Part shown: positions 35,240 through 43,292 of the stretch, piece after piece
How the letters are laid out: each line of letters begins with the position of its first letter
Position numbering within the stretch: position 1 is the stretch's first letter
Origin: G963555815 sp965249615 [NCBI: bacterium]
GTDB lineage: Bacteria > UBA8248 > JACPRG01
Reading direction: 5' to 3'
Length of the DNA stretch: 64,000 nt
NCBI GenBank assembly: GCA_965249615.1
Contig: CBDFMI010000006.1
Coordinates: 744,001 to 808,000 of the forward strand
The notes under the pieces: model-generated
Told to the model about the DNA's origin: nothing
Database searches by the model: none
Seen by the model: the letters and a program-made list of their open reading frames with translations, nothing else
Program-made: the position numbers and the translations under genes

Positions 35240-38047
35240 ATGGACTACAAGGCGACCCTAAATCTTCCCCGGACCGACTTCCCCATGCGGGCCAACCTCC
35301 CGAAGCGCGAGCCCGAGTTCCTTTCCCGCTGGGAGCTAGAAAACCTCTACGGTCAGATCCGAAAGGCCCGGGCGGGCCGGCCCCGATACATCCTCCACGA
35401 TGGCCCGCCCTACGCGAACGGCCCGATTCACCTCGGCACCGCCCTAAACAAGATCCTCAAGGATTTCATCATCAAGGTGAAGACGATGGAGGGCTACGAC
35501 GCCCCCTATCTGCCGGGTTGGGATTGCCACGGGCTCCCCATCGAGCATCAGGTGGACCAGGAGCTGGGGAGCGAGAAGGATAGTCTCCCGCTGGGGGAGA
35601 AGCGCCGCCGGTGCCGGGACTTTGCACAAAAATTCGTCGAGGTTCAACGGCAGGGATTTGAGCGGCTCGGTGTCCTGGGGGACTGGAAGAACCCCTACCT
35701 CACGATGAACTTCGCCTTTGAAGCGGCCATTGTCCGGGAGCTGGCCAAGTTTCTTCAGGTGGGCAGTGTCTACCAGGGCCAAAAGCCCGTCCACTGGTGT
35801 CCCTCATGTCGCACGGCCCTTGCCGAGGCGGAAGTGGAGTATGAGGATCACACCTCGCCCTCCATCTTTGTGAGGTTTCCCTACCTGGGAGGAGGGAAGG
35901 GCCTTCCGCCGGAGAGCCAAGGGTCCTCCATCGCTATCTGGACCACCACCCCGTGGACCCTCCTGGCGAACCTGGCCGTCGCCGTCCACCCCGGTTATGA
36001 CTACGTCCTCGTCCGGGCGGGGAAGGAGCGCCTCATCCTGGCGGAACATTTTTTGCCGACCCTGATGGAGGCGTTTGGGTTTTCGGACTATCAGGTGGAG
36101 GCCACCTTCAAGGGAACAGCCCTCGAAGGCGCCCGTTTTCGCCATCCATTTCTCGACCGGGAGTCCGTTGGCGTCCTCGCCCATTATGTGACCCTCGAGC
36201 AGGGCACCGGCGCAGTCCACACGGCCCCAGGCCACGGGCGCGAGGATTATGAGACCGGCCTTCGATACGGTTTGGAGGTCCTGAGTCCCGTCGATGATCA
36301 GGGCCGCTTTGTCCCGGACGTCCAGATCTTTGGGGGCCAGAATGTCTTCAAGGCCAACGGGGCCATCGTCCGCCACCTCGCCGAGCAGGGGATGCTCCTC
36401 GCCAAGGAGCAGATCGAGCACACCTATCCCCACTGCTGGAGGTGCCAATCCCCTGTCATCTTTCGGGCGACGGCCCAGTGGTTCATCTCCATGGAGCAGA
36501 ACGACCTTCGCCCAAAAGCCCTGAAGGAGATCCGTCAGGTCCAATGGATCCCCGCCTGGGGGGAGAAGCGGATCTACGGGATGGTCGAGAGCCGGCCCGA
36601 CTGGTGCATCTCGCGTCAGCGGGTCTGGGGGGTCCCCATCACGATCCTCACGTGCGCGGCCTGCGGGGAAGTTCTATTGGACCATCGGGTGGCGCTTCGG
36701 GCGGCCGATTTCATGGAGAAGGAGGGGGCCGACGCCTGGTTCGAACGGGAAACGGCAGACTTTGCCCCCCCGGACCTCAAGTGCCCCAAGTGCGGCAAGA
36801 AGGACTTTGAAAAGGTCCTGGATATCCTGGACGTCTGGTTCGAATCGGGGGTGACCCACGCCGCGGTCCTAGAGCCTCGTCCTGATTTCGCGTGGCCCGC
36901 CGACCTCTACCTGGAGGGGAGTGACCAGCACCGGGGTTGGTTTCAGAGCTCTCTGCTCGCCGCGGTGGGGACCCGTGGGGCCGCCCCCTACCGGGCCGTC
37001 CTGACCCACGGTTATGTCGTGGACGGCAACGGGCGCAAGATGGCGAAGTCGCTTGGGAACGTCATCGCCCCCCAGAAGCTGATGGAGCACCATGGGGCCG
37101 AGATCCTGCGTCTCTGGGTGGCCTCTGAGGACTACGGGGAGGACATCCGGATCTCAAATGAAATCCTCCAGCGCCTGTCTGAGGCCTACCGGCGCATCCG
37201 AAATACGTTTCGATTCTTCCTCGGGAACCTCCGCGATTTCGATCCAGCCCGAGACGAAGTCCCCTACGAAGGGCTCGAGGAGCTGGACCGGCTCATGCTC
37301 CACCGTCTCGCGAAGCTTACCCAGCGTATCCGAAAGGCCTATCAGGACCACGAGTATCACCTCTTCTATCACGCGTTTCAGAATTTCTGTGCCGTTGACC
37401 TGTCGGCATTTTATCTGGACGTGATCAAAGATCGTCTATACGTCGAGGGCAAAGAATCCCGGGAGCGGCGAAGCGCCCAGACCGTACTGTATGCACTGGC
37501 GGATTCTATGACGCGCCTTATGGCGCCTATTCTGCCTTTCACGGCGGAGGAGGTTTGGGAATATCTTCCGGGCGATAAGGACGACCGGGAGTCTAGCATT
37601 CATCTCTCCCTTTTTCCCGAGTCCGATCCGCGCCACACGGATGAGGCGCTTTCCGCCAGGTGGGACACCCTTCTTCTGGTCCGGGGAGAGGCGCTGAAGG
37701 CGCTGGAGATCGCCCGAAAGGACGGAGGGCTTGGGAACTCCCTGAACGCCCGAGTGGAGGTCCACGCCCCGCCCGATCTGGAGGCCACCCTCGCCCCCTA
37801 TGAAGGCGAGCTTTCGACCCTCTTCATTGTGTCTCAGGCGGGACTCGTCTCCCAAAAAAGGAAAGAAGAGAACCTTTCTGATGGGGCCTACTCGAGCGAG
37901 GGGATCCCTGGACTACATATCCGCGTTATTGCGGCCGAGGGCAAGAAATGTGAACGCTGCTGGATGATCCTCCCCACCGTGGGGGAGGACCCCTCCCATC
38001 CCACCCTCTGCCATCGTTGTCGGGCCATCTTGGGCGAAAGAGAGTGA
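35240..38047 (+). CDS. ileS: Isoleucyl-tRNA synthetase
   Basis: Class I synthetase, 935 residues from the ATG at 35240, which has AGGAGGGGGCAGGT before it. A start at 35198 is possible but lacks the family opening DYKATLNLPRTDFPMR. HIGH is PYANGPIHLGTALN, KMSKS is GRKMAKSLGN (KMAKS), and the editing domain has the WTTTPWTLLAN segment. The C-terminal zinc finger is complete (CERCW ... CHRCR). Its stop overlaps lspA (GTGA). The ileS-lspA pair is widely conserved. Confidence 0.97.
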   Translation: MDYKATLNLPRTDFPMRANLPKREPEFLSRWELENLYGQIRKARAGRPRYILHDGPPYANGPIHLGTALNKILKDFIIKVKTMEGYDAPYLPGWDCHGLPIEHQVDQELGSEKDSLPLGEKRRRCRDFAQKFVEVQRQGFERLGVLGDWKNPYLTMNFAFEAAIVRELAKFLQVGSVYQGQKPVHWCPSCRTALAEAEVEYEDHTSPSIFVRFPYLGGGKGLPPESQGSSIAIWTTTPWTLLANLAVAVHPGYDYVLVRAGKERLILAEHFLPTLMEAFGFSDYQVEATFKGTALEGARFRHPFLDRESVGVLAHYVTLEQGTGAVHTAPGHGREDYETGLRYGLEVLSPVDDQGRFVPDVQIFGGQNVFKANGAIVRHLAEQGMLLAKEQIEHTYPHCWRCQSPVIFRATAQWFISMEQNDLRPKALKEIRQVQWIPAWGEKRIYGMVESRPDWCISRQRVWGVPITILTCAACGEVLLDHRVALRAADFMEKEGADAWFERETADFAPPDLKCPKCGKKDFEKVLDILDVWFESGVTHAAVLEPRPDFAWPADLYLEGSDQHRGWFQSSLLAAVGTRGAAPYRAVLTHGYVVDGNGRKMAKSLGNVIAPQKLMEHHGAEILRLWVASEDYGEDIRISNEILQRLSEAYRRIRNTFRFFLGNLRDFDPARDEVPYEGLEELDRLMLHRLAKLTQRIRKAYQDHEYHLFYHAFQNFCAVDLSAFYLDVIKDRLYVEGKESRERRSAQTVLYALADSMTRLMAPILPFTAEEVWEYLPGDKDDRESSIHLSLFPESDPRHTDEALSARWDTLLLVRGEALKALEIARKDGGLGNSLNARVEVHAPPDLEATLAPYEGELSTLFIVSQAGLVSQKRKEENLSDGAYSSEGIPGLHIRVIAAEGKKCERCWMILPTVGEDPSHPTLCHRCRAILGERE

Positions 38048-38556
38048 GTGCCCTGAGTCCTTTGATCTCTTGGAAAAGAAGCCTTTTATTCCTGCTTTTC
38101 GTCGCGGGAGGGGTGGTCTTCCTGGACCAGGTGACGAAGGCCTCTGTCCAGGCGCGGTTTGTCCTGAGCGAGTCCTCTCCAGTCATCCCTGGTTTTTTCC
38201 ATCTCACCCATATCCTCAATCGTGGGGCCGCCTTCGGTCTGCTGGCGGGGGCGAGCCCGCGCTTCGTCCTGCCCTTTTTCTGGGTGGTGACCCTCGTCGT
38301 TATCGGGACCATCTCGGTCTACTCCCTCAGACTTCCCCTGGACCGCCAACTCTCGCGTTGGGGCCTCGCCCTCATTCTGGGTGGCGCGGTGGGGAACCTC
38401 ATCGACCGCATCCGCTTTCAGGCCGTCGTGGATTTCCTCCATTTCTTCTACGGCTCCTTCCACTGGCCCGCTTTCAACCTGGCCGATTCGGCCATCACGG
38501 TGGGAGTGAGTCTCCTCCTCCTCGAGATGATCTTGGGCGGGAAGAAAGACCGGTGA
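38044..38556 (+). CDS. lspA: Lipoprotein signal peptidase II
   Basis: Membrane aspartic protease that removes signal peptides from prolipoproteins, 170 residues. Four helices are visible. The two catalytic Asp residues are in GAVGNLIDRI and FNLADSAIT, and NRGAAFGLL is the other conserved block. The GTG at 38044 overlaps the ileS stop. Several lipoproteins in this window (for example at 52829, 61092 and 21602) would be substrates. Confidence 0.96.
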   Translation: MSALSPLISWKRSLLFLLFVAGGVVFLDQVTKASVQARFVLSESSPVIPGFFHLTHILNRGAAFGLLAGASPRFVLPFFWVVTLVVIGTISVYSLRLPLDRQLSRWGLALILGGAVGNLIDRIRFQAVVDFLHFFYGSFHWPAFNLADSAITVGVSLLLLEMILGGKKDR

Positions 38557-38617
38557 GGAGGACAGCGAGACGCCCTCGTTGTCACCTCGGACTAACAGGA
38601 GAGAGGTACCTGAAGAC

Positions 38618-39241
38618 TCACTCTGTCGGGATGAGGGTGAATTTAAAGATGGCGATGAGCTCGTCTCGGACGTGATTGAAGAACGTAGAGGGGTCTGGGA
38701 TCTGGTGTTCACTGAGGTGAAGGGAAAACCTCCCGGACAGGACAAGCTCCTCTCCCTCGCGCAGCACGGTGACAGAAAAACGCTTTTCCTGTGTGATCCC
38801 ATGCAGGACGAGACGACCCGAGAGGATGAGATTCATAGAGTCCGCCTGGGCCACGGTCTCCCCCTCGGACTCGGCCCCGTCGATGAGAAAGACGATCTCG
38901 GGGAATTTCTCGACCTCAAGCGTCCGATTTCGCATCTGGCGGTCCCGCAGGGAGTTGCCCGTGTCGATAGAGGAGGGGTCGATGACGACCCGCCCCGAGA
39001 CCCCTTCACCGAATAGAGACGCCGGGGCCTCCATTTCTCCCTGAAACGCTTTGGCCACCCCGTCCAGGTTGTGGAGCCGCGTCTCGCCGTCAAAGCGGAC
39101 ATCACTTCGAGCCGGGTCGATCTGAAATTTCAGGAGAGTTTCTGCCCCGACCCCCGCTTCTAGCCCGACCCCTGCTCCCAGGAAAAGCAGTCCGATCAGC
39201 AGGTAGATCACCCTTCCCAGAAGCAATTTCGCGCGGTCCAT
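38618..39241 (-). CDS. YceI-family secreted lipid-binding protein
   Basis: A 207-residue lipocalin-like protein of the YceI family, known to bind polyisoprenoids or other long hydrophobic molecules. A signal peptide (IYLLIGLLFLGAGVGLEAG) precedes the barrel (FQIDPARSDVRFDGETRLHNLDGVA; GRVVIDPSSIDTGNSLRDRQMR). The start at ATG 39241 is 12 bases after the polyketide synthase stop. It follows the type III polyketide synthase on the same strand, so it may carry or sequester that product (inference). Confidence 0.85.
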   Translation of the reverse strand: MDRAKLLLGRVIYLLIGLLFLGAGVGLEAGVGAETLLKFQIDPARSDVRFDGETRLHNLDGVAKAFQGEMEAPASLFGEGVSGRVVIDPSSIDTGNSLRDRQMRNRTLEVEKFPEIVFLIDGAESEGETVAQADSMNLILSGRLVLHGITQEKRFSVTVLREGEELVLSGRFSLHLSEHQIPDPSTFFNHVRDELIAIFKFTLIPTE

Positions 39242-39252
39242 CGCTTTCTTCT

Positions 39253-40305
39253 CTACCACCGAATGAGACAGGTTTCGATGGTGAGGCCGGGGCCAAACCC
39301 CAGCATCATGCCGAAATCCCCAGGCCTGGGGCCACCCCTTCGCGCGATTTCGTCCAGGATGAAGAGGACGGTGGGGGAGGACATGTTCCCGTGGGTCGAA
39401 AGGATGTGGCGGGAAAAGGCCATCTGGTTATCCGAGAGTTTTAGTTCCTCCTGGACATAATCCAGAATCTTGCCCCCCCCGGGGTGGACGGCCCAGAAGC
39501 GGACCTCTTTGGAGGAGAGGCCATTTCGGTCCAGGAAAGTGCTGACGACATTTTTTATATTCTGGCGAATGAAGGAGGGGATTTTGGCTGAAAGCACGAT
39601 CCGAAAGCCGGAATGGGTGACGAAGAAACCCATATCGTCGACGGTCTCGTAATCGGTCAGCGTCTCGAAGTCGAGGAGGTGGGGAAATGGGAGACCGGGT
39701 TGCGAGTTTTTGTGGTCCCCGAGCACCACGGCGGCCGCCCCGTCCGCGAAGAGGGCGCTCGCCACCACATTTTCCATCGAGTCGTCCTTTTGAAGCGTGA
39801 CTGAGCAGATCTCAACGGCGAGGAGGAGCGTCCGGGTCTTGGGGCGGGTGACGACGGATTCAAAAGCGCGGGCGAGGCCGGGAAAGGCGGCGTAGCATCC
39901 CATTCCGACGATGCTGGTCCTTCGAATGTTCCGTCGCATCCCAAGCTGCTTGGCGATGAGGATCTCAAGGCCCGGATTGGAATAGCCCGTGCAGGAGACG
40001 ACAATAAAGTGGTCGAGATCCTCAGGGGAGAGTGAAAGCTCCTCGAGGCATCCCTGGATGGATTCTGCCCCCAGCCGGCAGGCCCCTTCTACATACAGGC
40101 GGTTTCGCTCATCAATCGTGTGTTTCTGGCGATAGAAGTCAGGCGTCAGGACGCTGTGTCGAGTCTCGATCTGGGAATTTTCAAAGATGGCCCGCGCGCG
40201 GTGGTTTTTCTCAAAGAAGTGACGAAAAAAATTCTCGTAGGTGGACATCTGAGAGTAGGCGTAGGGGGGAACGGCGTGATGGATGGTCAGAATGGCTGGG
40301 GGCAT
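39253..40305 (-). CDS. Type III polyketide synthase (chalcone/stilbene synthase family)
   Basis: Homodimeric condensing enzyme that extends acyl-CoA starters with malonyl-CoA, 350 residues. The full Cys-His-Asn triad is present: Cys137 (GMGCYAAFPG), His274 (AVHPGGG) and Asn307 (STHGNMSSPT). The C-terminal GFGPGLTIET is the family G-F-G-P-G loop. Bacterial members make alkylresorcinols, alkylpyrones or naphthalenes; the product is not evident. It lies directly before a yceI-like gene. Thiolase and alcohol dehydrogenase genes are just upstream on the same strand. Confidence 0.95.
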   Translation of the reverse strand: MPPAILTIHHAVPPYAYSQMSTYENFFRHFFEKNHRARAIFENSQIETRHSVLTPDFYRQKHTIDERNRLYVEGACRLGAESIQGCLEELSLSPEDLDHFIVVSCTGYSNPGLEILIAKQLGMRRNIRRTSIVGMGCYAAFPGLARAFESVVTRPKTRTLLLAVEICSVTLQKDDSMENVVASALFADGAAAVVLGDHKNSQPGLPFPHLLDFETLTDYETVDDMGFFVTHSGFRIVLSAKIPSFIRQNIKNVVSTFLDRNGLSSKEVRFWAVHPGGGKILDYVQEELKLSDNQMAFSRHILSTHGNMSSPTVLFILDEIARRGGPRPGDFGMMLGFGPGLTIETCLIRW

Positions 40306-40420
40306 GGGCCTCTCATCTAATCATCTAAAAAGAGAACGGAAGACGATCTGGACTCCTTACGCGCTACTTGACCGGTAGAGGGTTCTGGCCCGCTTTCCTC
40401 AAGGCCGAGTTCCTGAGGAA

Positions 40421-41617
40421 CTAGTCCTCCCGCCTGATCACCATCGCTGTGCAGACTCCGCCCGCCGCCCCGATGGTGGCCCCCCCGACTTCGGCGTCCT
40501 GGTGCTTTAGGATGTGATAGAGGGTCACGAGAATGCGCGCCCCGCTGCACCCGACAGGGTGCCCAAGGGCGATGGCCCCCCCCCTGACATTGAGTTTCTC
40601 TGGGTCCCAACGAAGGAGCTTCTCGTTGGCAAGGACCATTCCGGCGAAGGCCTCATTGATTTCGAGATAGTCGAGGTCGTGGACCTCCATTCCCGCCGCC
40701 TTTAGGGCCTTCGGAAGGACAACAGAAGGGCCCTCCCCCATATATGCGTTATCCACAGCCCCACTGGCCTGAGAGACAATGCTGAAGAGGGGCTTTTGGC
40801 CGATGGCCTTCGCCACCTCCCGCGTCGTCATGACAAAGACGGCGGCCCCATCCGTGAGGCATGAAGAATTTCCCGCCGTCAGACATCCGCTCTCTTTGAA
40901 GGTTGTTGGGAGCTGGGAGAGTTTATAGAGGCTCGTATCGGCCCGGATGGTGTCATCAGTCGAGAAGAGACGAGTGCCGTTGTCCTCCGCTGGGGTCTCG
41001 ACCGGGACGATCTCATCATCAAAGAGGCCCGCCTCTCTCGCCTGGGCGGCCTTCTGGTGGCTCCACAGAGCAAACTTGTCCTGCTCGGCCCGGGAGATCT
41101 TGTGCTTTTCTACCAGAAGCTCCGTGGTGAGCCCTGTCCCGGTGTCCTCGATGAAGGGGTCTCGGCTGTCGTACCAGCCGTCAAAGAGCCTCTTGTCTCC
41201 CCTTCGAAACCCCTTCCAGCGGCCGTCTATGAGGAGGTAGGGGATGGTGCTCATGCTCTCCATCCCGCCGGTCACGATAAATCGGGCCTCCCCGAGCTGA
41301 AGGGCCTGGGCCGCCATCATGACGGCCCGCATCCCGGAGGCGCAGGCCATCGTGACCGTAACGGCTGGGACATTGGCCGGGAAGCCCGCCAGCCGTGTCG
41401 CCGTTCTCCCCGGGTTTGTCCCGTTCCCCGCATGCCGGCAACACCCCAGGATGGCATCGTCCATCTCTTCGGGCTTGACCCCGGCCCGGGAGAGGGCCTC
41501 CTGGATGACCACCGCCCCGAAGTGAAAGACGGAGAGGTCCTTCAGGCTTCCGCCGAATTTTCCCATGGGGGTCCGGACCGCCGAGATGGCGACGATGTCG
41601 TTCAGCTTACAGGTCAC
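40421..41617 (-). CDS. Acetyl-CoA C-acyltransferase (thiolase)
   Basis: A 398-residue thiolase. The acyl-accepting Cys92 is in TMACASGMRA. The His of NEAFAGM-type and the C-terminal acid/base Cys of GHPVGCSGARI are present. Catabolic and biosynthetic roles cannot be told apart. It sits in a minus-strand group (regulator, alcohol dehydrogenase, thiolase, type III PKS, YceI) and may supply or remove acyl-CoA for the PKS (inference). It starts at GTG 41617. Confidence 0.93.
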   Translation of the reverse strand: MTCKLNDIVAISAVRTPMGKFGGSLKDLSVFHFGAVVIQEALSRAGVKPEEMDDAILGCCRHAGNGTNPGRTATRLAGFPANVPAVTVTMACASGMRAVMMAAQALQLGEARFIVTGGMESMSTIPYLLIDGRWKGFRRGDKRLFDGWYDSRDPFIEDTGTGLTTELLVEKHKISRAEQDKFALWSHQKAAQAREAGLFDDEIVPVETPAEDNGTRLFSTDDTIRADTSLYKLSQLPTTFKESGCLTAGNSSCLTDGAAVFVMTTREVAKAIGQKPLFSIVSQASGAVDNAYMGEGPSVVLPKALKAAGMEVHDLDYLEINEAFAGMVLANEKLLRWDPEKLNVRGGAIALGHPVGCSGARILVTLYHILKHQDAEVGGATIGAAGGVCTAMVIRRED

Positions 41618-41753
41618 GTCAAAACCTCTTGCCTCAAATTTTTTCCAGGTTCGCTCTCAGCCCAAACGCCGGATATGACTCATGACCACGCCCTGACGCG
41701 TGCACTGCTTTCTCACCCTATATCTCAAAGGCCCCCGGGCTCGTCAAGTCAGA

Positions 41754-42785
41754 CTAGTTCGGCGTCAGGATGAGCTTTCCGAACTGGCCTCTTGCCTCCA
41801 TCAGGCGCTGGGCCTCGGCCGCCCCGGAAAGGGGATAGGTTTTGTGGACGACGGTCCGAAGCTGGCCCAGGGCCATCATCATGAGGACCTCCTGGAGTTC
41901 CTCACGGGTGCCGTAATAGGAGCCGATGATGGAGATCTGTTTTGCGAAGAGTCGCCAAAGGTCTATCTCCACGCGGCTCCCCGTGTGGGCTCCGCAGATC
42001 ACAAGGCGACCGTTTCGCGAAAGGGCCTCCAGGGATTTCCCGAAAGTATCGGCCCCGATATGCTCAAAGACCACATCGACGCCCCGGCGGTCTGTCAACC
42101 GGCGAGCCTCCTTCGCGATGTCTTTTGCCCGATGGTCGATGACCTCGTCGGCCCCAAGGGCCTTCGCCTTCGCGGATTTTTCCTCTCCTCCTGCAGTGGC
42201 GATGACCTCCGCCCCCAGGGCCTTCGCGATCTGGACCGCTGCGCTGCCGATCCCACTCCCGGCCGCCAGGATGAGAACCACCTCGCCCGGCCGGATCTTC
42301 GCCCGTCCCACCAGCATGTGCCAGGCCGTCAGGGCCGAGAGGCTTGCGCCCCCTGCGTCGACATAGGACACCCCCTCTGGCAGGGGCAGAAGGTTTGAGG
42401 CGGGGACGGCCACCTGCTCTGCGTAACCCCCCGGGAGGTCAATCCCGAGAGAGTGGCTATCCAGGCAGATGTTCGCCTTCCCCGTCTTGCAGAATTCGCA
42501 ACTCCCACACCCGATCCGGGAGAGGACCGCGACCCGGTCCCCTTCGGCGAAACCCTCGACTTCGGGGCCGACGGCAAGGACCTCGCCTGCCATTTCAGAC
42601 CCCAGGATGTGGGGTAGGGGGATGGGGATCGGGAGCTTCCCTTCCCGGACAAAGAGGTCAAGGTGGTTCAGACCGCAGGCCTTGACCCTCACCACGGCCT
42701 CCCGGGGGCCCGGGGAGAGGTCGGGGACCTCTTCCAGCTTCAAGCGATCAGCTCCCCCGTGTTCTTCTAAGAGGACAGCCTTCAT
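41754..42785 (-). CDS. Zinc-binding alcohol dehydrogenase/quinone oxidoreductase family
   Basis: Medium-chain dehydrogenase, 343 residues. The structural zinc Cys set is present (GCGSCEFCKTGKANIC), the Rossmann glycine motif is GSGIGSAAVQIA, and the opening is CGLNHLDLFVREG. Many members reduce enoyl or keto groups or oxidise alcohols; the substrate is unknown. It begins 10 bases before the AsnC-type regulator gene's end and is probably in one operon with it. Confidence 0.9.
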   Translation of the reverse strand: MKAVLLEEHGGADRLKLEEVPDLSPGPREAVVRVKACGLNHLDLFVREGKLPIPIPLPHILGSEMAGEVLAVGPEVEGFAEGDRVAVLSRIGCGSCEFCKTGKANICLDSHSLGIDLPGGYAEQVAVPASNLLPLPEGVSYVDAGGASLSALTAWHMLVGRAKIRPGEVVLILAAGSGIGSAAVQIAKALGAEVIATAGGEEKSAKAKALGADEVIDHRAKDIAKEARRLTDRRGVDVVFEHIGADTFGKSLEALSRNGRLVICGAHTGSRVEIDLWRLFAKQISIIGSYYGTREELQEVLMMMALGQLRTVVHKTYPLSGAAEAQRLMEARGQFGKLILTPN

Positions 42786-42795
42786 ATCGTTGGAC

Positions 42796-43029
42796 TCAGT
42801 CCACCACGACGCAGGTGAGGGTGCGTCCCACCCCGCTGATTCCTCGGATCTGGTTCATCACCAGGTGGCCGAGTTTTATCATGTCAGCCGCCCGGACCTG
42901 AACGATGGCGTCGTGGGGTCCTGTCACCGCCTGTGCCGAGCGGACACCCTTCAGCTTTGCGACTTTATTGAGGACCACACTGGTCTTCCCGCCAGTCATA
43001 TCGACCAGGATATAGGCATCTACAGCCAT
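42796..43029 (-). CDS. Stand-alone AsnC/Lrp ligand-binding (RAM) domain protein
   Basis: A 77-residue protein with only the C-terminal RAM fold of Lrp/AsnC regulators (AYILVDMTGGKTSVVL; VTGPHDAIVQVRAAD; GVGRTLTCVV), without a helix-turn-helix. Such stand-alone RAM proteins bind small effectors and can regulate enzymes or partner regulators. The ATG at 43029 follows GAGGAGGGCCGAGAAG. It is first in the minus-strand group and divergent from the M16 protease. Confidence 0.85.
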   Translation of the reverse strand: MAVDAYILVDMTGGKTSVVLNKVAKLKGVRSAQAVTGPHDAIVQVRAADMIKLGHLVMNQIRGISGVGRTLTCVVVD

Positions 43030-43230
43030 CTTCTCGGCCCTCCTCATCATCCAAGTGGGCTTCCAGAGGTGCAAGGGGACTTCTCATTTGCACCTGGCCT
43101 TGTAAAATGATGATAGTGGGCTGGGGAAAGGCGTGTCAACGAACTTGAGGGACCCAGTTCAGTTCGGCATCAGAGATAACAGGGCGCAAAGGCCGAAGGC
43201 ACTTGATTCCTTTGGGGAATTTTGCTCCCC

Positions 43231-43259
43231 TTGACAAACTCCAGGCTCGGCTCAATAAA
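43231..43259 (+). promoter_or_regulatory. Candidate promoter of the M16 protease gene
   Basis: A consensus TTGACA (43231-43236) with an AATAAA (43254-43259) at 17-base spacing lies 33 bases before the ATG at 43293, in the divergent gap 43030-43292. Confidence 0.45.
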
Positions 43260-43292
43260 AAGCCAAGGAGAACGTGGAAAGGAAGGGACGCG

